From Chrysogorgia sp. JL179-B06 (lineage: Eukaryota > Cnidaria > Anthozoa > Scleralcyonacea > Chrysogorgiidae), in contig JAYKKM010000258.1 of the NCBI GenBank assembly GCA_035772405.1, forward strand, positions 930,001-994,000: a stretch of DNA of 64,000 nt, in the 5' to 3' direction. Shown piece by piece: positions 23,040 to 31,729 of the stretch. Numbering within the stretch: the first letter of the stretch is position 1; every line of letters begins with the position of its first letter. Under the pieces are notes generated by a model. The model saw only the letters and a list, made by a program, of their open reading frames with translations. It had not been told where the DNA came from and did not search any database. The position numbers and the translations under genes are program-made.

Positions 23040-24190
23040 GTCAACAACTACATCATTTGACGTTTCGACTTTCGTCTTTATCACGATATAAACCCAAATT
23101 ACAAAATAGACAAGATTTTATACCTTCAGTCATAGCTACTTTACATAACCGAATATTAACCTAGTTTAATTAAAATAAAATAGCAAATGCCATAGAAATA
23201 GGCAATACTAAACATCATCTGTTATATTAAGTCCCAAAGGAAAAAACGTTTTTAACCGGCGTATCCAAAAGAGTTCCCTCCTAGTGGGATCATTAGCGTC
23301 GGTCTTGTCAATAAAAGTAATATAACAATCGTTTAATAATCATTATGACCTTCGCCTTGGAAATGAAGGAGTTCTTTCTGTGGCGGTCGCCACCCTCGAG
23401 GGCTTTCTTGTTGCATGACCTGTAATTATTCCACCGAAATCTAAACTTGTTAACGGTTTGCCCAACATATTGTATACCACATATTTTGCACAACAAAGGT
23501 CATGATTAATCTTGTATTTCTTTTTATCAACAAAACCCTCAAAGGTACTAGTTTCACAGACATTAAGACAGGTCTTACAAGCTATTTTTCCGCACATAGA
23601 CGAACCCCTTTCTCGTTCTATGGGATATAATTTAGCCCTCACCAAACGATTACGCAAATTATAGCCCGACCGCAAAGACACAAATGGTGCTGGTGTAAAT
23701 ACCCTTTTCACCTCCTCATCTGCATAAAGCCACATATTTATGCAACAGACTACTTAAACCATTGAGATGGGGATGAAAAGTAACGACCAGTGGTACTTCG
23801 CACACCATCTGTTCCTTTCTTACAAAAAGCTCCACCCTGGGTATATGTTTAACTCTATTAAGCTGATTTGAAATAAGTTTCTCAGGGTAACCTCTTTGCA
23901 AAAACCAATCATGCATAGCTCGCATGTGCTTATTAAAATCAGCCTCCCGAGAACATAAACGCCAACCCGCAATGCCTGACTGTACACAATAGATTTCTTA
24001 ATGTGATAAGGATGTGCAGAATTAAACTCCAAAAATTGATGACAATCAGTAGGTTTAGTAAATAAATCAGTAACAAAAGCACCATCCTCCAATCTAATTG
24101 TGACGTCAAGGAAATTGACGGACGAACGTGAATATTCATGTATAAATTTAAGGCCAGAGTGGAAACCATTCAACCGATCTAAGAAGGAAA
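23040..24190 (-). pseudogene. PLE polymerase, C-terminal part: RT thumb and GIY-YIG nuclease
   Basis: Minus-strand frames begin with FLDRLNGFHSGLKF and VNFLDVTI, the block after the catalytic palm in Penelope-like reverse transcriptases. They continue to a Cys-rich linker ([11 protein letters not shown]) and then the GIY-YIG endonuclease near 23400-23500 ([21 protein letters not shown]). The C-terminal tail with FIDKTDAND and LGLN is readable in another frame at 23220-23300. Several frameshifts and a small deletion show decay. Its upstream part was pushed 18 kb away by the Polinton, continuing at 42125. Confidence 0.8.
24185..24190. repeat. Polinton target-site duplication, left
   Basis: AGGAAA directly precedes the element's first base and recurs at 42125-42130 after its last base. 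Six-base duplications are the rule for Polintons. Confidence 0.92.
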
Positions 24191-24711
24191 AGTAGTATAG
24201 AGAGTGGGGCTGCGAGCCCACTTTTTACACATTCAATGTTGAACGTGAATATAATCGCCAAAACATCACCAAATTTACACCAAATCCCAAACCCCCAAAA
24301 ATTCGATGTCATTTCGGTAATTCTAAATTTACAACATACATCAAATAAGACCACAAACCCGATTTATACGCTAATAATGTGACATTTCAATATTTTTACA
24401 TGTTTTTTAAAAAATAGAATGTGTCGTTTCACATTTTTCGCATATTTAAAAAAAGAAAGTGTCGTTTCAACATTTTCACGTATTTAAAAAATAGAGAGTG
24501 TCGTTTCAACATTTTCACATTTTTTTTCAACAAACTATAACTACTACTGTCTCAACTCACGCGCGAAAAAAAACCACTAGATTTTCAAGTCTAGTGGTGA
24601 TGTTTATCCAAATGGATAGCAAAATGGTGCTCTTTTGATTGGCTAACAACATTGACTAACAAATAGCCAACTACTCTACGAATTAGTCCGTTTGCTCACT
24701 ATTCTCAGTGT
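24191..24711. repeat. Polinton left terminal inverted repeat
   Basis: It matches the inverse of 41616-42124 with scattered substitutions and small indels (for example near 24535). It holds about four ~40-bp tandem units starting GTGTCGTTTCA (24379-24530) and a hairpin at 24573-24598 (ACCACTAGA/TCTAGTGGT). The last codons of the polymerase gene lie in its inner end. Confidence 0.92.
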
Positions 24712-25345
24712 TGTCTCTCACTACAATGTTTTTGTGGCCATACGCGTAGGAGTCAATACCATTCTCTAAAAGGTATCGTTTGTCGTCAAAGCAGGACAGC
24801 GATACTTTATTAATTTCATAGCTACCAATCTGATGTTTGACACTTCTAATGGTCTTCATTGTGTGTCGCAACTGTCTCTGCTCGAGTAACACGCTTTTGT
24901 AATCTTCGTGTCTGATTACCTTTTTAATTATATTTTTTCTAATACCTTTAGCGGTTTTCCCGCCACCTCCACCCTCTTTCAAATAGCTGTACATTTTACT
25001 GCGCAACCCGACGAACTCGACAATTGGCGTTCCAGCGCACTCGTCCTTCATCTTCCCAATAACTTTCTTATTCTCTCTAAAAAAGAATGGGCTGTCTGCA
25101 GGGTAGTCGCTATTGTCGAACTTTTCGCACTCCATCATAAAGTCGGAATAAACGTTGTCAGTTTTGATTGAGTACAACAGACTGTCAGTGTCAGTGAAGT
25201 GCAATCTACAGGTGTCGCTAGAGTACTTTTTCATAATATAATTGTAGTGAAAATTGTACATCAGCGTTTTACTCAAGTCTAGTATGCACATACCCACATA
25301 TGCAGGTCTATTTAGTGTCAGCGTTTCTTTAACCTTATGGACAGC
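24683..25345 (-). pseudogene. Protein-primed DNA polymerase B, C-terminal piece
   Basis: This is the C-terminal part of the Polinton polymerase, separated from 25348-28443 by a frame change. It holds the palm motif C as FTDTDSLLY and the following thumb-side residues (RSKMYSY, then KGIRKN), and ends in SEQTD within the terminal inverted repeat. Reading upstream in this frame, the conserved AYVGMCILDLSK region starts near 25320. No good ATG exists at its start, which fits a broken gene and not a second protein. A frameshift in low-complexity sequence could also be an assembly error. Confidence 0.8.
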
Positions 25346-25347
25346 AA

Positions 25348-28300
25348 CTAAGCTAAATCTCTCGCTAAATTCTCGCTAAATATTTTTCTCGCTAAATTCT
25401 CGCTAAAATTCTCGCTAAATATTTTGCAAGACACAAACGTCGGCTTCGAGACAAGCTTTTCTAATTTCTTCGCAGTGGTCACTAATCTCACGTCCACACG
25501 CTTCCTCAAATTTTCCATCGTTTTTCCGAACACACTGTTGTTCATCAACTTGAAGAAGTCCTTCTCAAAAGCGTTCTTAGCCGCGGTTCTTTTGACTGTG
25601 TTAAAGTCAATGTACTTGCCCAACCACTTGGACTGATCAAACTGTAGGACCCTATGAATCTTATTGATTTTTAACCCGAGATCCATGTACAACTGCAGAT
25701 TTCCATAGTGACACACATACTTTTTTTTATCCCTCAAATTAGTCACCAATTTCTTCACACCACCAACACTCACGTTAAACTTATTTTTGATTTTCGTGCA
25801 GTACTCTGACAACATGTCGACAGTTATCTCCATCTTCTCGGGAGCCACCGGGTAATCGTTATGTAGGTCATGCAAATGGGCTGGATACTCCAAGTCGACT
25901 TCAAGCAGTAAGCCCTTTTTACTATTGTTGTGATAGTCGTGTAGATTAACCTTTTCTATTTCTTTCTCAGTCAACCACTTGAAGCCGCCAGTGGGTAGAC
26001 TTCGACTCATTGCCCATCCATACAAGTTGTTGGCGTCAAGGTACATCAAATACTTCGACTCTTGCTCTTTGTCATACCCTTCCATGTATTTATTATTCGC
26101 CACACCATGTCTGTTGCAAATGTAGCTCACACCACCACGCATACCTAACTCTACAAACTGGAACATGTCGATGTCGGACAATAATTCAAGCTCCACTCCA
26201 GTCATCTTTAGCATGGCGTCCCAAGCCAATCCAGGCGATGTGAAATAATGGCAAGGGTCTAATTTATACTCGCGGTGGCACGTCTTTCTAAAGTTCTCGA
26301 AAACGTCGGCGAGCAAGAGCACATCGCTTTTCAAATACAGGTCGTGATACCCACCCATACTTTTAACGTCGAAGTAGTCCCACACGTCGATGGCACGCTC
26401 GTACATTTCTTCCGTGATGTGCTCGTCATTCAGAATGCTGTAGAAATCTTTTTTGGAGGGTAGCTCACGCTCGTCGAATTTTTCAAAGGAGTCCATGTAA
26501 TCGTAGGGGTAGACCCCCTTTCTCGTCATGAGTGCCAACCCCTCATCGCGAAACACTTCTGACGTGTATTTGAAAGCGTCCCTTGGTAGGTTCTTCACCA
26601 AATTGTCTAGACCACTACTCATGAACTGAAAGCTGTCCAAGAATACCAAGTTTTTCCCAAGCATGAACGCCATGTACTTCTCCATGTTGTTCGGTATCAC
26701 ATTTATGTCTTGACCAAACTTGCCAATCTCCTGCATGATGAAATGACTATCGTAGCCACGTAAGTTGTGAAAGATCACAGGAATTTTATCGGTCAACTTA
26801 AAGTTCACATTACAGTCACGATGTGCAGACCCTCTGTACTTACCTAACACATGACAGTGGTCTCTCACTCTAACGTCAGCGCTGGTGTACTCAACGCTAC
26901 AAATATGACAACTCTTGGCCTCGTCGAAACTCTTCTTATCGTCATCAGTCAGCACCATTTCTTTGTTAAAGTGACTCTCAGATGTTTCTTTACAATACTC
27001 AACAATTTCTAACATTTCCCCAATGAACTTGTTAACTGCGTTTTCACCGCGATACACTTTCACTGGCTTACTGTACTCATTGTCGTAGCAACAAACTAAT
27101 TTATACCCATAGCCACAGTCGACGTGTCTCTGATAAGCGTTTGTGTAGCTACACTCGCTTGACAGCTTTGTTGTGTGCACCTTCTGTGTGATAGCCTCAA
27201 AGTCTGCGTACACCACAAATGGTACGTTTAGCTGTCTACTAAAATTCTCGTATTTCACTTTCGCACCTTTTTGCGGCATTTTAATAGCTTGCTTCCCATT
27301 GATGACCAAACATACTTCAACATGACTTTCAAGCACGTCCGCTCGACTAAAACACTGCAAGCAATATCTACAAAAGTGTTTTCTAGCCTTGTGCTCTGTC
27401 TGGCGGTACATGAATTTGTTAAAGTCGCGAATGTACACATAATGCTTGTTGCCCACGTCATTAGTTATCAACAATAGGTCCATACGGTCACGATACACCT
27501 CCTTAGAGACGTACACAGGGAATGACTGCTTATTTTCATACCCAAAAACATTAATGCTAATATCGTTAGCCTTTTCGATCTTGTTGTAATCTTTGAGTGT
27601 GACTGGGAAGTCGATCCCGTCGTAATTCAGCTCGCTGACGTGTCTAGCGTACTTCGACGTTCTATCAGAGTGTTTTCCAACAGGAAACTTATGCGCTAGG
27701 TGACACCATCTAAAACACTCGTTGTCGTCATCGTTATTTACGTTTATCAAGCCCTTCATACTATTGCACAACTCCTTTGGCAGCGCAATGTAGCTACTAC
27801 CATGCAAAGGTCTGTAAATAGCGATATTGACGTAGTGTGCGTCTATTTTGTCGATAGTCCATCCAGACCCCTCAGATAGCCACCCAGCTATCCGCGTCAA
27901 GATTTGTTCCGATCCACGGTTGGCGACACCTTCAATGTCACGCTCGTTAATGACGACAAACGTTTCGCTGTTAAAGTAAGCAGTTTTGTATGTGGTCTTA
28001 TTGAGTTCTAAAGCCTTCTCAAAAGTGACCTTGACTGTCTCTACCACTTTCATTCCGTTAGTCTCACTTAGTTCGCGTCTCAAAAGGTTGATGACAGCGC
28101 TTCTACTGCCGTTTACCTGATTGATGTCTCTGTCGTTAACCACCTCGACTCCATAGGACCTTGTGAACCCTCTCAGTGCTCGATCCAACAGCCGTGGGCT
28201 ATGGTCTTCAACTGTGGGTTGTGCCTCCTGGTCTCTGACAAGACGGTTGTGTGTCCGACTGTCAACGTTAACTCGCCTGTTTGTCAGCGGATTAATAGTA

Positions 28301-28443
28301 CTGACATTTGTCGTGTCACTAAAAACACCATCTCTAACAAGTCGATTGTAGACTCGCCCATGAACGTTGACTGCTCTACCTGTTAGTGGATTTACAACGG
28401 CTGCACCATTTCTAACAAGTGAGTTTTCTGTGACGTCACCCAT
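25348..28443 (-). CDS. polB: Protein-primed DNA polymerase B, N-terminal 1031 residues (frame broken)
   Basis: It copies the linear Polinton genome using a protein primer. The N-terminus has two copies of a NPLTGRxVNV...NRLVRD unit (residues 18-38 and 51-71), resembling the two-cysteine adaptor repeats of large DNA viruses but without cysteines. Then come a C2H2-like finger (357-375), Exo I YADFEA (412-417), and an endonuclease-VII-like DHCHxxGKYRG cluster (512-545). Exo II HNLRGYDSHF (559-568), Exo III around 699-716, palm motif A YLDANNLYGWAM (801-812) and motif B around NNSVFGKTMEN (968-978) follow. Motif C is in the next piece. The frame runs into a tandem repeat of TTTAGCGAGAA at 25352-25425 and stops. 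The start ATG overlaps the stop of the upstream gene by 8 bases, so the genes are tightly packed. Confidence 0.9.
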   Translation of the reverse strand: MGDVTENSLVRNGAAVVNPLTGRAVNVHGRVYNRLVRDGVFSDTTNVSTINPLTNRRVNVDSRTHNRLVRDQEAQPTVEDHSPRLLDRALRGFTRSYGVEVVNDRDINQVNGSRSAVINLLRRELSETNGMKVVETVKVTFEKALELNKTTYKTAYFNSETFVVINERDIEGVANRGSEQILTRIAGWLSEGSGWTIDKIDAHYVNIAIYRPLHGSSYIALPKELCNSMKGLINVNNDDDNECFRWCHLAHKFPVGKHSDRTSKYARHVSELNYDGIDFPVTLKDYNKIEKANDISINVFGYENKQSFPVYVSKEVYRDRMDLLLITNDVGNKHYVYIRDFNKFMYRQTEHKARKHFCRYCLQCFSRADVLESHVEVCLVINGKQAIKMPQKGAKVKYENFSRQLNVPFVVYADFEAITQKVHTTKLSSECSYTNAYQRHVDCGYGYKLVCCYDNEYSKPVKVYRGENAVNKFIGEMLEIVEYCKETSESHFNKEMVLTDDDKKSFDEAKSCHICSVEYTSADVRVRDHCHVLGKYRGSAHRDCNVNFKLTDKIPVIFHNLRGYDSHFIMQEIGKFGQDINVIPNNMEKYMAFMLGKNLVFLDSFQFMSSGLDNLVKNLPRDAFKYTSEVFRDEGLALMTRKGVYPYDYMDSFEKFDERELPSKKDFYSILNDEHITEEMYERAIDVWDYFDVKSMGGYHDLYLKSDVLLLADVFENFRKTCHREYKLDPCHYFTSPGLAWDAMLKMTGVELELLSDIDMFQFVELGMRGGVSYICNRHGVANNKYMEGYDKEQESKYLMYLDANNLYGWAMSRSLPTGGFKWLTEKEIEKVNLHDYHNNSKKGLLLEVDLEYPAHLHDLHNDYPVAPEKMEITVDMLSEYCTKIKNKFNVSVGGVKKLVTNLRDKKKYVCHYGNLQLYMDLGLKINKIHRVLQFDQSKWLGKYIDFNTVKRTAAKNAFEKDFFKLMNNSVFGKTMENLRKRVDVRLVTTAKKLEKLVSKPTFVSCKIFSENFSENLARKIFSENLARDLA
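25352..25425. repeat. TTTAGCGAGAA tandem repeat breaking the polymerase
   Basis: About five imperfect copies of TTTAGCGAGAA (minus strand) lie where a conserved polymerase segment should continue. The frame downstream is shifted relative to upstream, and the inserted copies encode only IFSEN/LAR repeats. It looks like slippage expansion. Confidence 0.8.
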
Positions 28444-29014
28444 GGCTTCTATATACTACACTTGTTTTTTTCCTAAACCACTCGTCGTAATAATTATCAC
28501 CACTTTCGCACCATCCCAGCTTTGGGTACACCACCCCAAACAGATTGTCGTCAAACAAGTCTTTCACCTTCCCGTCTTTGAGGTCTGACACCTTCTTGAG
28601 TATCTCGACTCGTCTTCTATGACACAACCTAATAATGTAGTATCCATATCTGCTGACGTTTCTACCCTTTACCAAATTGCACGAGTACAACGCATTGACA
28701 ACTTTCAAGAAGTCCTCTTTTATCAACTCAAGGTGCTCACCCTTCACAACGTTCCGTAGTCTCCTCCCCATCCACCAAGACCGTTTGTGAACGCTTTTTA
28801 GTCGTGTGAGTCTCATGTCGCTGTAACTCTGAGTGTAACCCCATTCGGTGTCGCCACACTTTGGACACGCGTACCCACCACATTCAGTCACATTTTTCAA
28901 AACCTCACAATCCAAGCAGTAGTAAAGCCTGGGGGCGCCTCCGCACTCAATTTGCGTCTCACTCGCGATTTCGTCAATTGTGTAACCATAGCTCATCTGT
29001 CTCATAAGTTTGTC
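28436..29014 (-). CDS. Zinc-ribbon protein, possibly VLTF3-like late transcription factor
   Basis: The first ATG is at 29014; a longer frame would need GTG. The product is about 192 residues. Near the N-terminus is a zinc-ribbon pair, YCLDC then CPKCG, followed by a basic region (RSWWMGRRLRN) and a helical C-terminal half with YGYYIIRLCHRRRVEILKK. The order, ribbon then a basic YxxH-like helix and a 'lyYCxx...LFDD' end, resembles the poxvirus VLTF3 family of late transcription factors carried by many large DNA viruses. This is a weak pattern match by eye; it may be a Polinton-specific protein. It is co-oriented with the polymerase and overlaps its start. Confidence 0.55.
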   Translation of the reverse strand, partial: DKLMRQMSYGYTIDEIASETQIECGGAPRLYYCLDCEVLKNVTECGGYACPKCGDTEWGYTQSYSDMRLTRLKSVHKRSWWMGRRLRNVVKGEHLELIKEDFLKVVNALYSCNLVKGRNVSRYGYYIIRLCHRRRVEILKKVSDLKDGKVKDLFDDNLFGVVYPKLGWCESGDNYYDEWFRKKTSVVYRSHG

Positions 29015-29043
29015 CATCACTCTTATACTACTCCAACATTTTT

Positions 29044-29463
29044 TTACCGAGTTAGCACCCACACCGCTATTCCACTACCCAAACCTAGCGCACCAACAAA
29101 CAATAATTGGTAATCCTTCATTTCCGCACTCGGTTGATAGTAATCCGCAACCCTCGGGGAGTCAGTGAACACTCGTCCGCTGTGCTGAATAGTCATCGCT
29201 CTTCTAAGCTCCTCCAACGCGTGGCTTGTGTCATTGATGTCAGCATTAGCATCAGAGAGCCGTTGTCGCAAACGTTGGATCTTATCTTTCTTAGCGACTT
29301 CGTTTTCATACCACACTTCTTTCGCACTGGCTAACTGTTCCAACGCATGGTTGTGTCTTTTCATCTCAGCTTCATAGCCTGTGTGATTAAACTTTGAAAA
29401 CATAAAGCCAGCGCCTGCAAAAGCTACTGCATTAAAAATCCCTCCAGCCACAACACTCACCAT
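29044..29463 (-). CDS. Coiled-coil protein with hydrophobic ends
   Basis: 139 residues: an N-terminal small-residue hydrophobic segment (GGIFNAVAFAGAGFMFS), a long charged coiled coil (about residues 28-95) and a C-terminal hydrophobic segment (LLFVGALGLGSGIAVWVL). Proteins of this build sit in the same place in other animal Polintons; the role is unknown. A membrane-spanning or internal-membrane virion protein is plausible. ATG at 29461-29463; only 5 bases separate it from the next gene upstream. Confidence 0.7.
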   Translation of the reverse strand: MVSVVAGGIFNAVAFAGAGFMFSKFNHTGYEAEMKRHNHALEQLASAKEVWYENEVAKKDKIQRLRQRLSDANADINDTSHALEELRRAMTIQHSGRVFTDSPRVADYYQPSAEMKDYQLLFVGALGLGSGIAVWVLTR

Positions 29464-29467
29464 TAAC

Positions 29468-29710
29468 TTACGTTGATTTGAATGGATCTGTCGGTATCCA
29501 CTTTTTCGATTGCACCCATTTTACTAACAGTGTTCCTGCACCAACAGCTGCAGCAAGTTTCACTGTGCCTTTCACTGTCTCTGGTGTTCCCAATGGTTCT
29601 CCCAAAGCCTTTTTCGAAATCATACTCACTGCCACAGCGCCAGTCGTGACAAGTAGCGCGTCATACAATTCGTTCATAAGTTCTTTTCGATCGATCGCAG
29701 TCATATACAT
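29468..29710 (-). CDS. Small hydrophobic Polinton protein, 80 residues
   Basis: A short charged N-terminus is followed by two Ala/Gly/Val-rich hydrophobic stretches (ALLVTTGAVAVSMIS and VKLAAAVGAGTLLVKW) and a short basic-Pro tail (IPTDPFKST). It is probably a two-pass membrane protein. Same strand and tight spacing with its neighbours suggest one transcript. Function unknown. Confidence 0.65.
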   Translation of the reverse strand: MYMTAIDRKELMNELYDALLVTTGAVAVSMISKKALGEPLGTPETVKGTVKLAAAVGAGTLLVKWVQSKKWIPTDPFKST

Positions 29711-29725
29711 TGTCGTGTGTTTTGT

Positions 29726-30073
29726 TCAAGAATCAAATGTGTCTAACGCTGGACGACGAGTTTTATGACTCTCTGACACACTAGCTGGTGTAGTACTCAC
29801 AGGTTCTAATTGTGTCTCTTTTTCACTGCTAATTGTGTACCATAGCGAAGCAGCGGCAATGATAACACCAAGTGTTCCAACAATGTAACCATAGCTCCAC
29901 TCACTACCCTGTTCTTCGTTGACTATCATTTCACGCATTTTCTTTTCTTTCGCAGCTTTCGATATCTCAGCCAACTTTTTACCAGCGGCGACACGCTTTG
30001 GGTCCTTCACCTTAACACTTTTCACATCAGCTGTGATCTTAGCTTCAACGGCCGTCTGTGGGTCTTCAACCAT
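29726..30073 (-). CDS. Small basic, single-pass membrane protein
   Basis: 115 residues. The first half is Lys/Ala-rich (DPKRVAAGKKLAEISKAAKEK), like small nucleic-acid or core-binding proteins, then comes a transmembrane stretch near 61-80 (YIVGTLGVIIAAASLWYTI) and a Ser/Thr/Pro tail. It is the first gene of the leftmost minus block, starting next to the divergent promoter region. Possibly a virion component linking genome and membrane; this is inference. Confidence 0.65.
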   Translation of the reverse strand: MVEDPQTAVEAKITADVKSVKVKDPKRVAAGKKLAEISKAAKEKKMREMIVNEEQGSEWSYGYIVGTLGVIIAAASLWYTISSEKETQLEPVSTTPASVSESHKTRRPALDTFDS

Positions 30074-30203
30074 CTAATACACTATCACGTGTTATCTTAC
30101 TCACAGTTGACCTCACAGGTGTCTCACAGTTGACCTCACAGGTATCTCACAGTTCCAGACCAAACGCACTAAAAATTAGGATTTTTTCTGGGAGTATAAC
30201 ATA
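30074..30203. promoter_or_regulatory. Divergent promoter region with 23-bp repeats
   Basis: The 130-bp gap between the first minus gene and the first plus gene has two and a half direct copies of CTCACAGTTGACCTCACAGG (23-bp period, about 30100-30155). A TATA-like AGTATAACATA lies immediately before the plus-strand ATG. It is the only obvious place for promoters of both blocks. Confidence 0.55.
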
Positions 30204-30938
30204 ATGACTCAAGCCCGAGAAATTAGCGAAGAAGATATTGCCAACATGCTGAGAACGGCCTTTGTCAGTGTGTCTACCCCACAAGACGCCTCTGGACCCA
30301 ACGTCTTAAACGAGTACTTCTCAACATACACACTGTTCGACCCCGACCCTGAAGGGCAGCCAAAACGGCTTGGCTCTCAGGTCCGCCATACGAGGTATCT
30401 TCTCGACGCTTGGATCGGTCTTCGAGAGGAAAGAGCCAACGAGCTTGCTGGTATGTTATCTGACATAATCCCTGTGTGGTGTTACTCACCATTCAAATAC
30501 CTTATGTTAGCGAGTGATGTCTACTTGAACAACCCTTGTGAGTCTAACGCTACATTACTCGGTAATTTCCTCCAAGTGTTCTTAGCGACCCTTATGTGGA
30601 AACCATGCCCAACCAAGGCCAAAGCGTGGCTAGAGCTCGCCGCAAACCGCGACGTTCACGTTTGCAAGGTGGGGTGTAATGAGATACTGGGTGTGGGTGA
30701 TATCAGGGACCACGCACTCTCGCCCGCCCACAGACACTTTGCGAGAGATGAAAACGTGTACACCTGTTACCCATGCGGTGTGGCCGCCAACGACCCACTG
30801 TATCGCTTGAGACACGAGAGCTCGCAGTCTCATCTTAAAAACTTAAAGCTTCAGCGGATATTTAACAACGAACAACAGTTGCCGCGACAGGAGAGAACAT
30901 TTCTCTGGAGGTATAGTAATCATGAAGAAATTCGGTAG
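30204..30938 (+). CDS. Unknown Polinton protein with two zinc-finger-like motifs
   Basis: 244 residues starting at an ATG just after a TATA-like motif. The first 150 residues are helical in character with no recognised domain. Two metal-binding patterns follow: C154-x3-C158 with His170, His176 and His178, and C188-x2-C191 with His204 and His210. The second has the spacing of a C2H2 finger. It overlaps the thymidine kinase start by 17 bases, so the two are probably expressed together. It could be a DNA-binding or host-interaction factor; no function is assigned. Confidence 0.7.
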   Translation: MTQAREISEEDIANMLRTAFVSVSTPQDASGPNVLNEYFSTYTLFDPDPEGQPKRLGSQVRHTRYLLDAWIGLREERANELAGMLSDIIPVWCYSPFKYLMLASDVYLNNPCESNATLLGNFLQVFLATLMWKPCPTKAKAWLELAANRDVHVCKVGCNEILGVGDIRDHALSPAHRHFARDENVYTCYPCGVAANDPLYRLRHESSQSHLKNLKLQRIFNNEQQLPRQERTFLWRYSNHEEIR

Positions 30939-31488
30939 ACTAGAAATCGTGATTGGTCCCATGTTCGCAGGAAAAACGACAGAGACTCTTCGCAGGTTAG
31001 TTGCGTTAAGTAAATCAGGGCTCAAAGTCCTTTACATGAACAACACAGGTGACACTAGGCGAACTGACCACGCGTTCTCCACACATCGTCAGACCATTGT
31101 TGTCGGATCAGACAGTTTACCTGCGAAGTTAATCACCAACCTCCCAAGTTCTTTCGAGCTAACTGGCTACGACGTCATCGGAATTGACGAAGGTCATTGG
31201 TACTCTGATCTACTCCCAGTTACTCACGAGTACATCAAAGCTGGCATTCACGTCATTATTTGTGGTCTCATAACAACAGAGCACTTAAAAAGACTTGGTG
31301 AGCTCGACACGTTGCTCCCAGTAGCAGACGACATCACATTTCTAAAAGCGTATTGCGCCGTTTGTCGCGACACTTACGGAACAACTGTTGAAGCGCCATT
31401 CAATTGGAGATACAACCCAGGACCATCATTCGTTGGTGGTGCTGAGCAATATCGCGCAGTGTGCAGACGTCATCATCCTTCCACATAA
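30922..31488 (+). CDS. tk: Thymidine kinase (type II, viral/bacterial-like)
   Basis: It phosphorylates thymidine to dTMP using ATP and would raise dTTP for genome copying in non-dividing cells. The 188 residues match the compact TK1-type family in length. The P-loop is GPMFAGKTT (12-20), the Walker-B/catalytic segment is IDEGHWY (88-94), where the family usually has IDEGQFF, and a Cys pair C145-x2-C148 begins the zinc site. The lasso reads FVGGAEQYRAVCRRHH (170-185) and supplies the substrate backbone contacts and remaining zinc ligands. All key residues are present, so it looks functional. It is the second gene of a two-gene plus block. Thymidine kinase is not a standard Polinton gene; capture from a host or a large DNA virus is likely. 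Confidence 0.93.
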   Translation: MKKFGRLEIVIGPMFAGKTTETLRRLVALSKSGLKVLYMNNTGDTRRTDHAFSTHRQTIVVGSDSLPAKLITNLPSSFELTGYDVIGIDEGHWYSDLLPVTHEYIKAGIHVIICGLITTEHLKRLGELDTLLPVADDITFLKAYCAVCRDTYGTTVEAPFNWRYNPGPSFVGGAEQYRAVCRRHHPST

Positions 31489-31729
31489 AATTACGGGTGT
31501 TCTCAATACATCCCACTTTTTTAAATTTAGACATTGGTCACGTGAAGCGTCCAATGTACCGTAGAAACATTTTTTCACACAGTGGTCGGAAGGTCTGTGA
31601 AATAAAGAGAGAAATCTTCGCGGACACCTTTATCAAGTTAAAAACGTCTTTAAAAAACTATAGCAGTTGTCACCTCAAGCGTTGTCTCAACAACAAGAAC
31701 GAGTGCTAATTCGGCTTATTACTCACTGT
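31489..31729. other. Convergent intergenic gap
   Basis: Between the stops of the thymidine kinase (plus) and the BRO-nuclease gene (minus). A plus-strand frame of about 80 codons (31461-31709), rich in Lys/Arg/Cys, overlaps the kinase end and starts at GTG; support as a gene is weak. The gap probably holds 3' ends of both transcripts. Confidence 0.4.

Noticed and set aside
23820..24221. A host gene at the left Polinton edge
   Set aside because: Its sequence is the thumb block of a PLE polymerase, and its first residues come from the Polinton TIR read through the junction.
28436..29062. Start of the zinc-ribbon gene at 29062
   Set aside because: That codon is GTG; the first ATG is at 29014, which also avoids overlap with the upstream gene.
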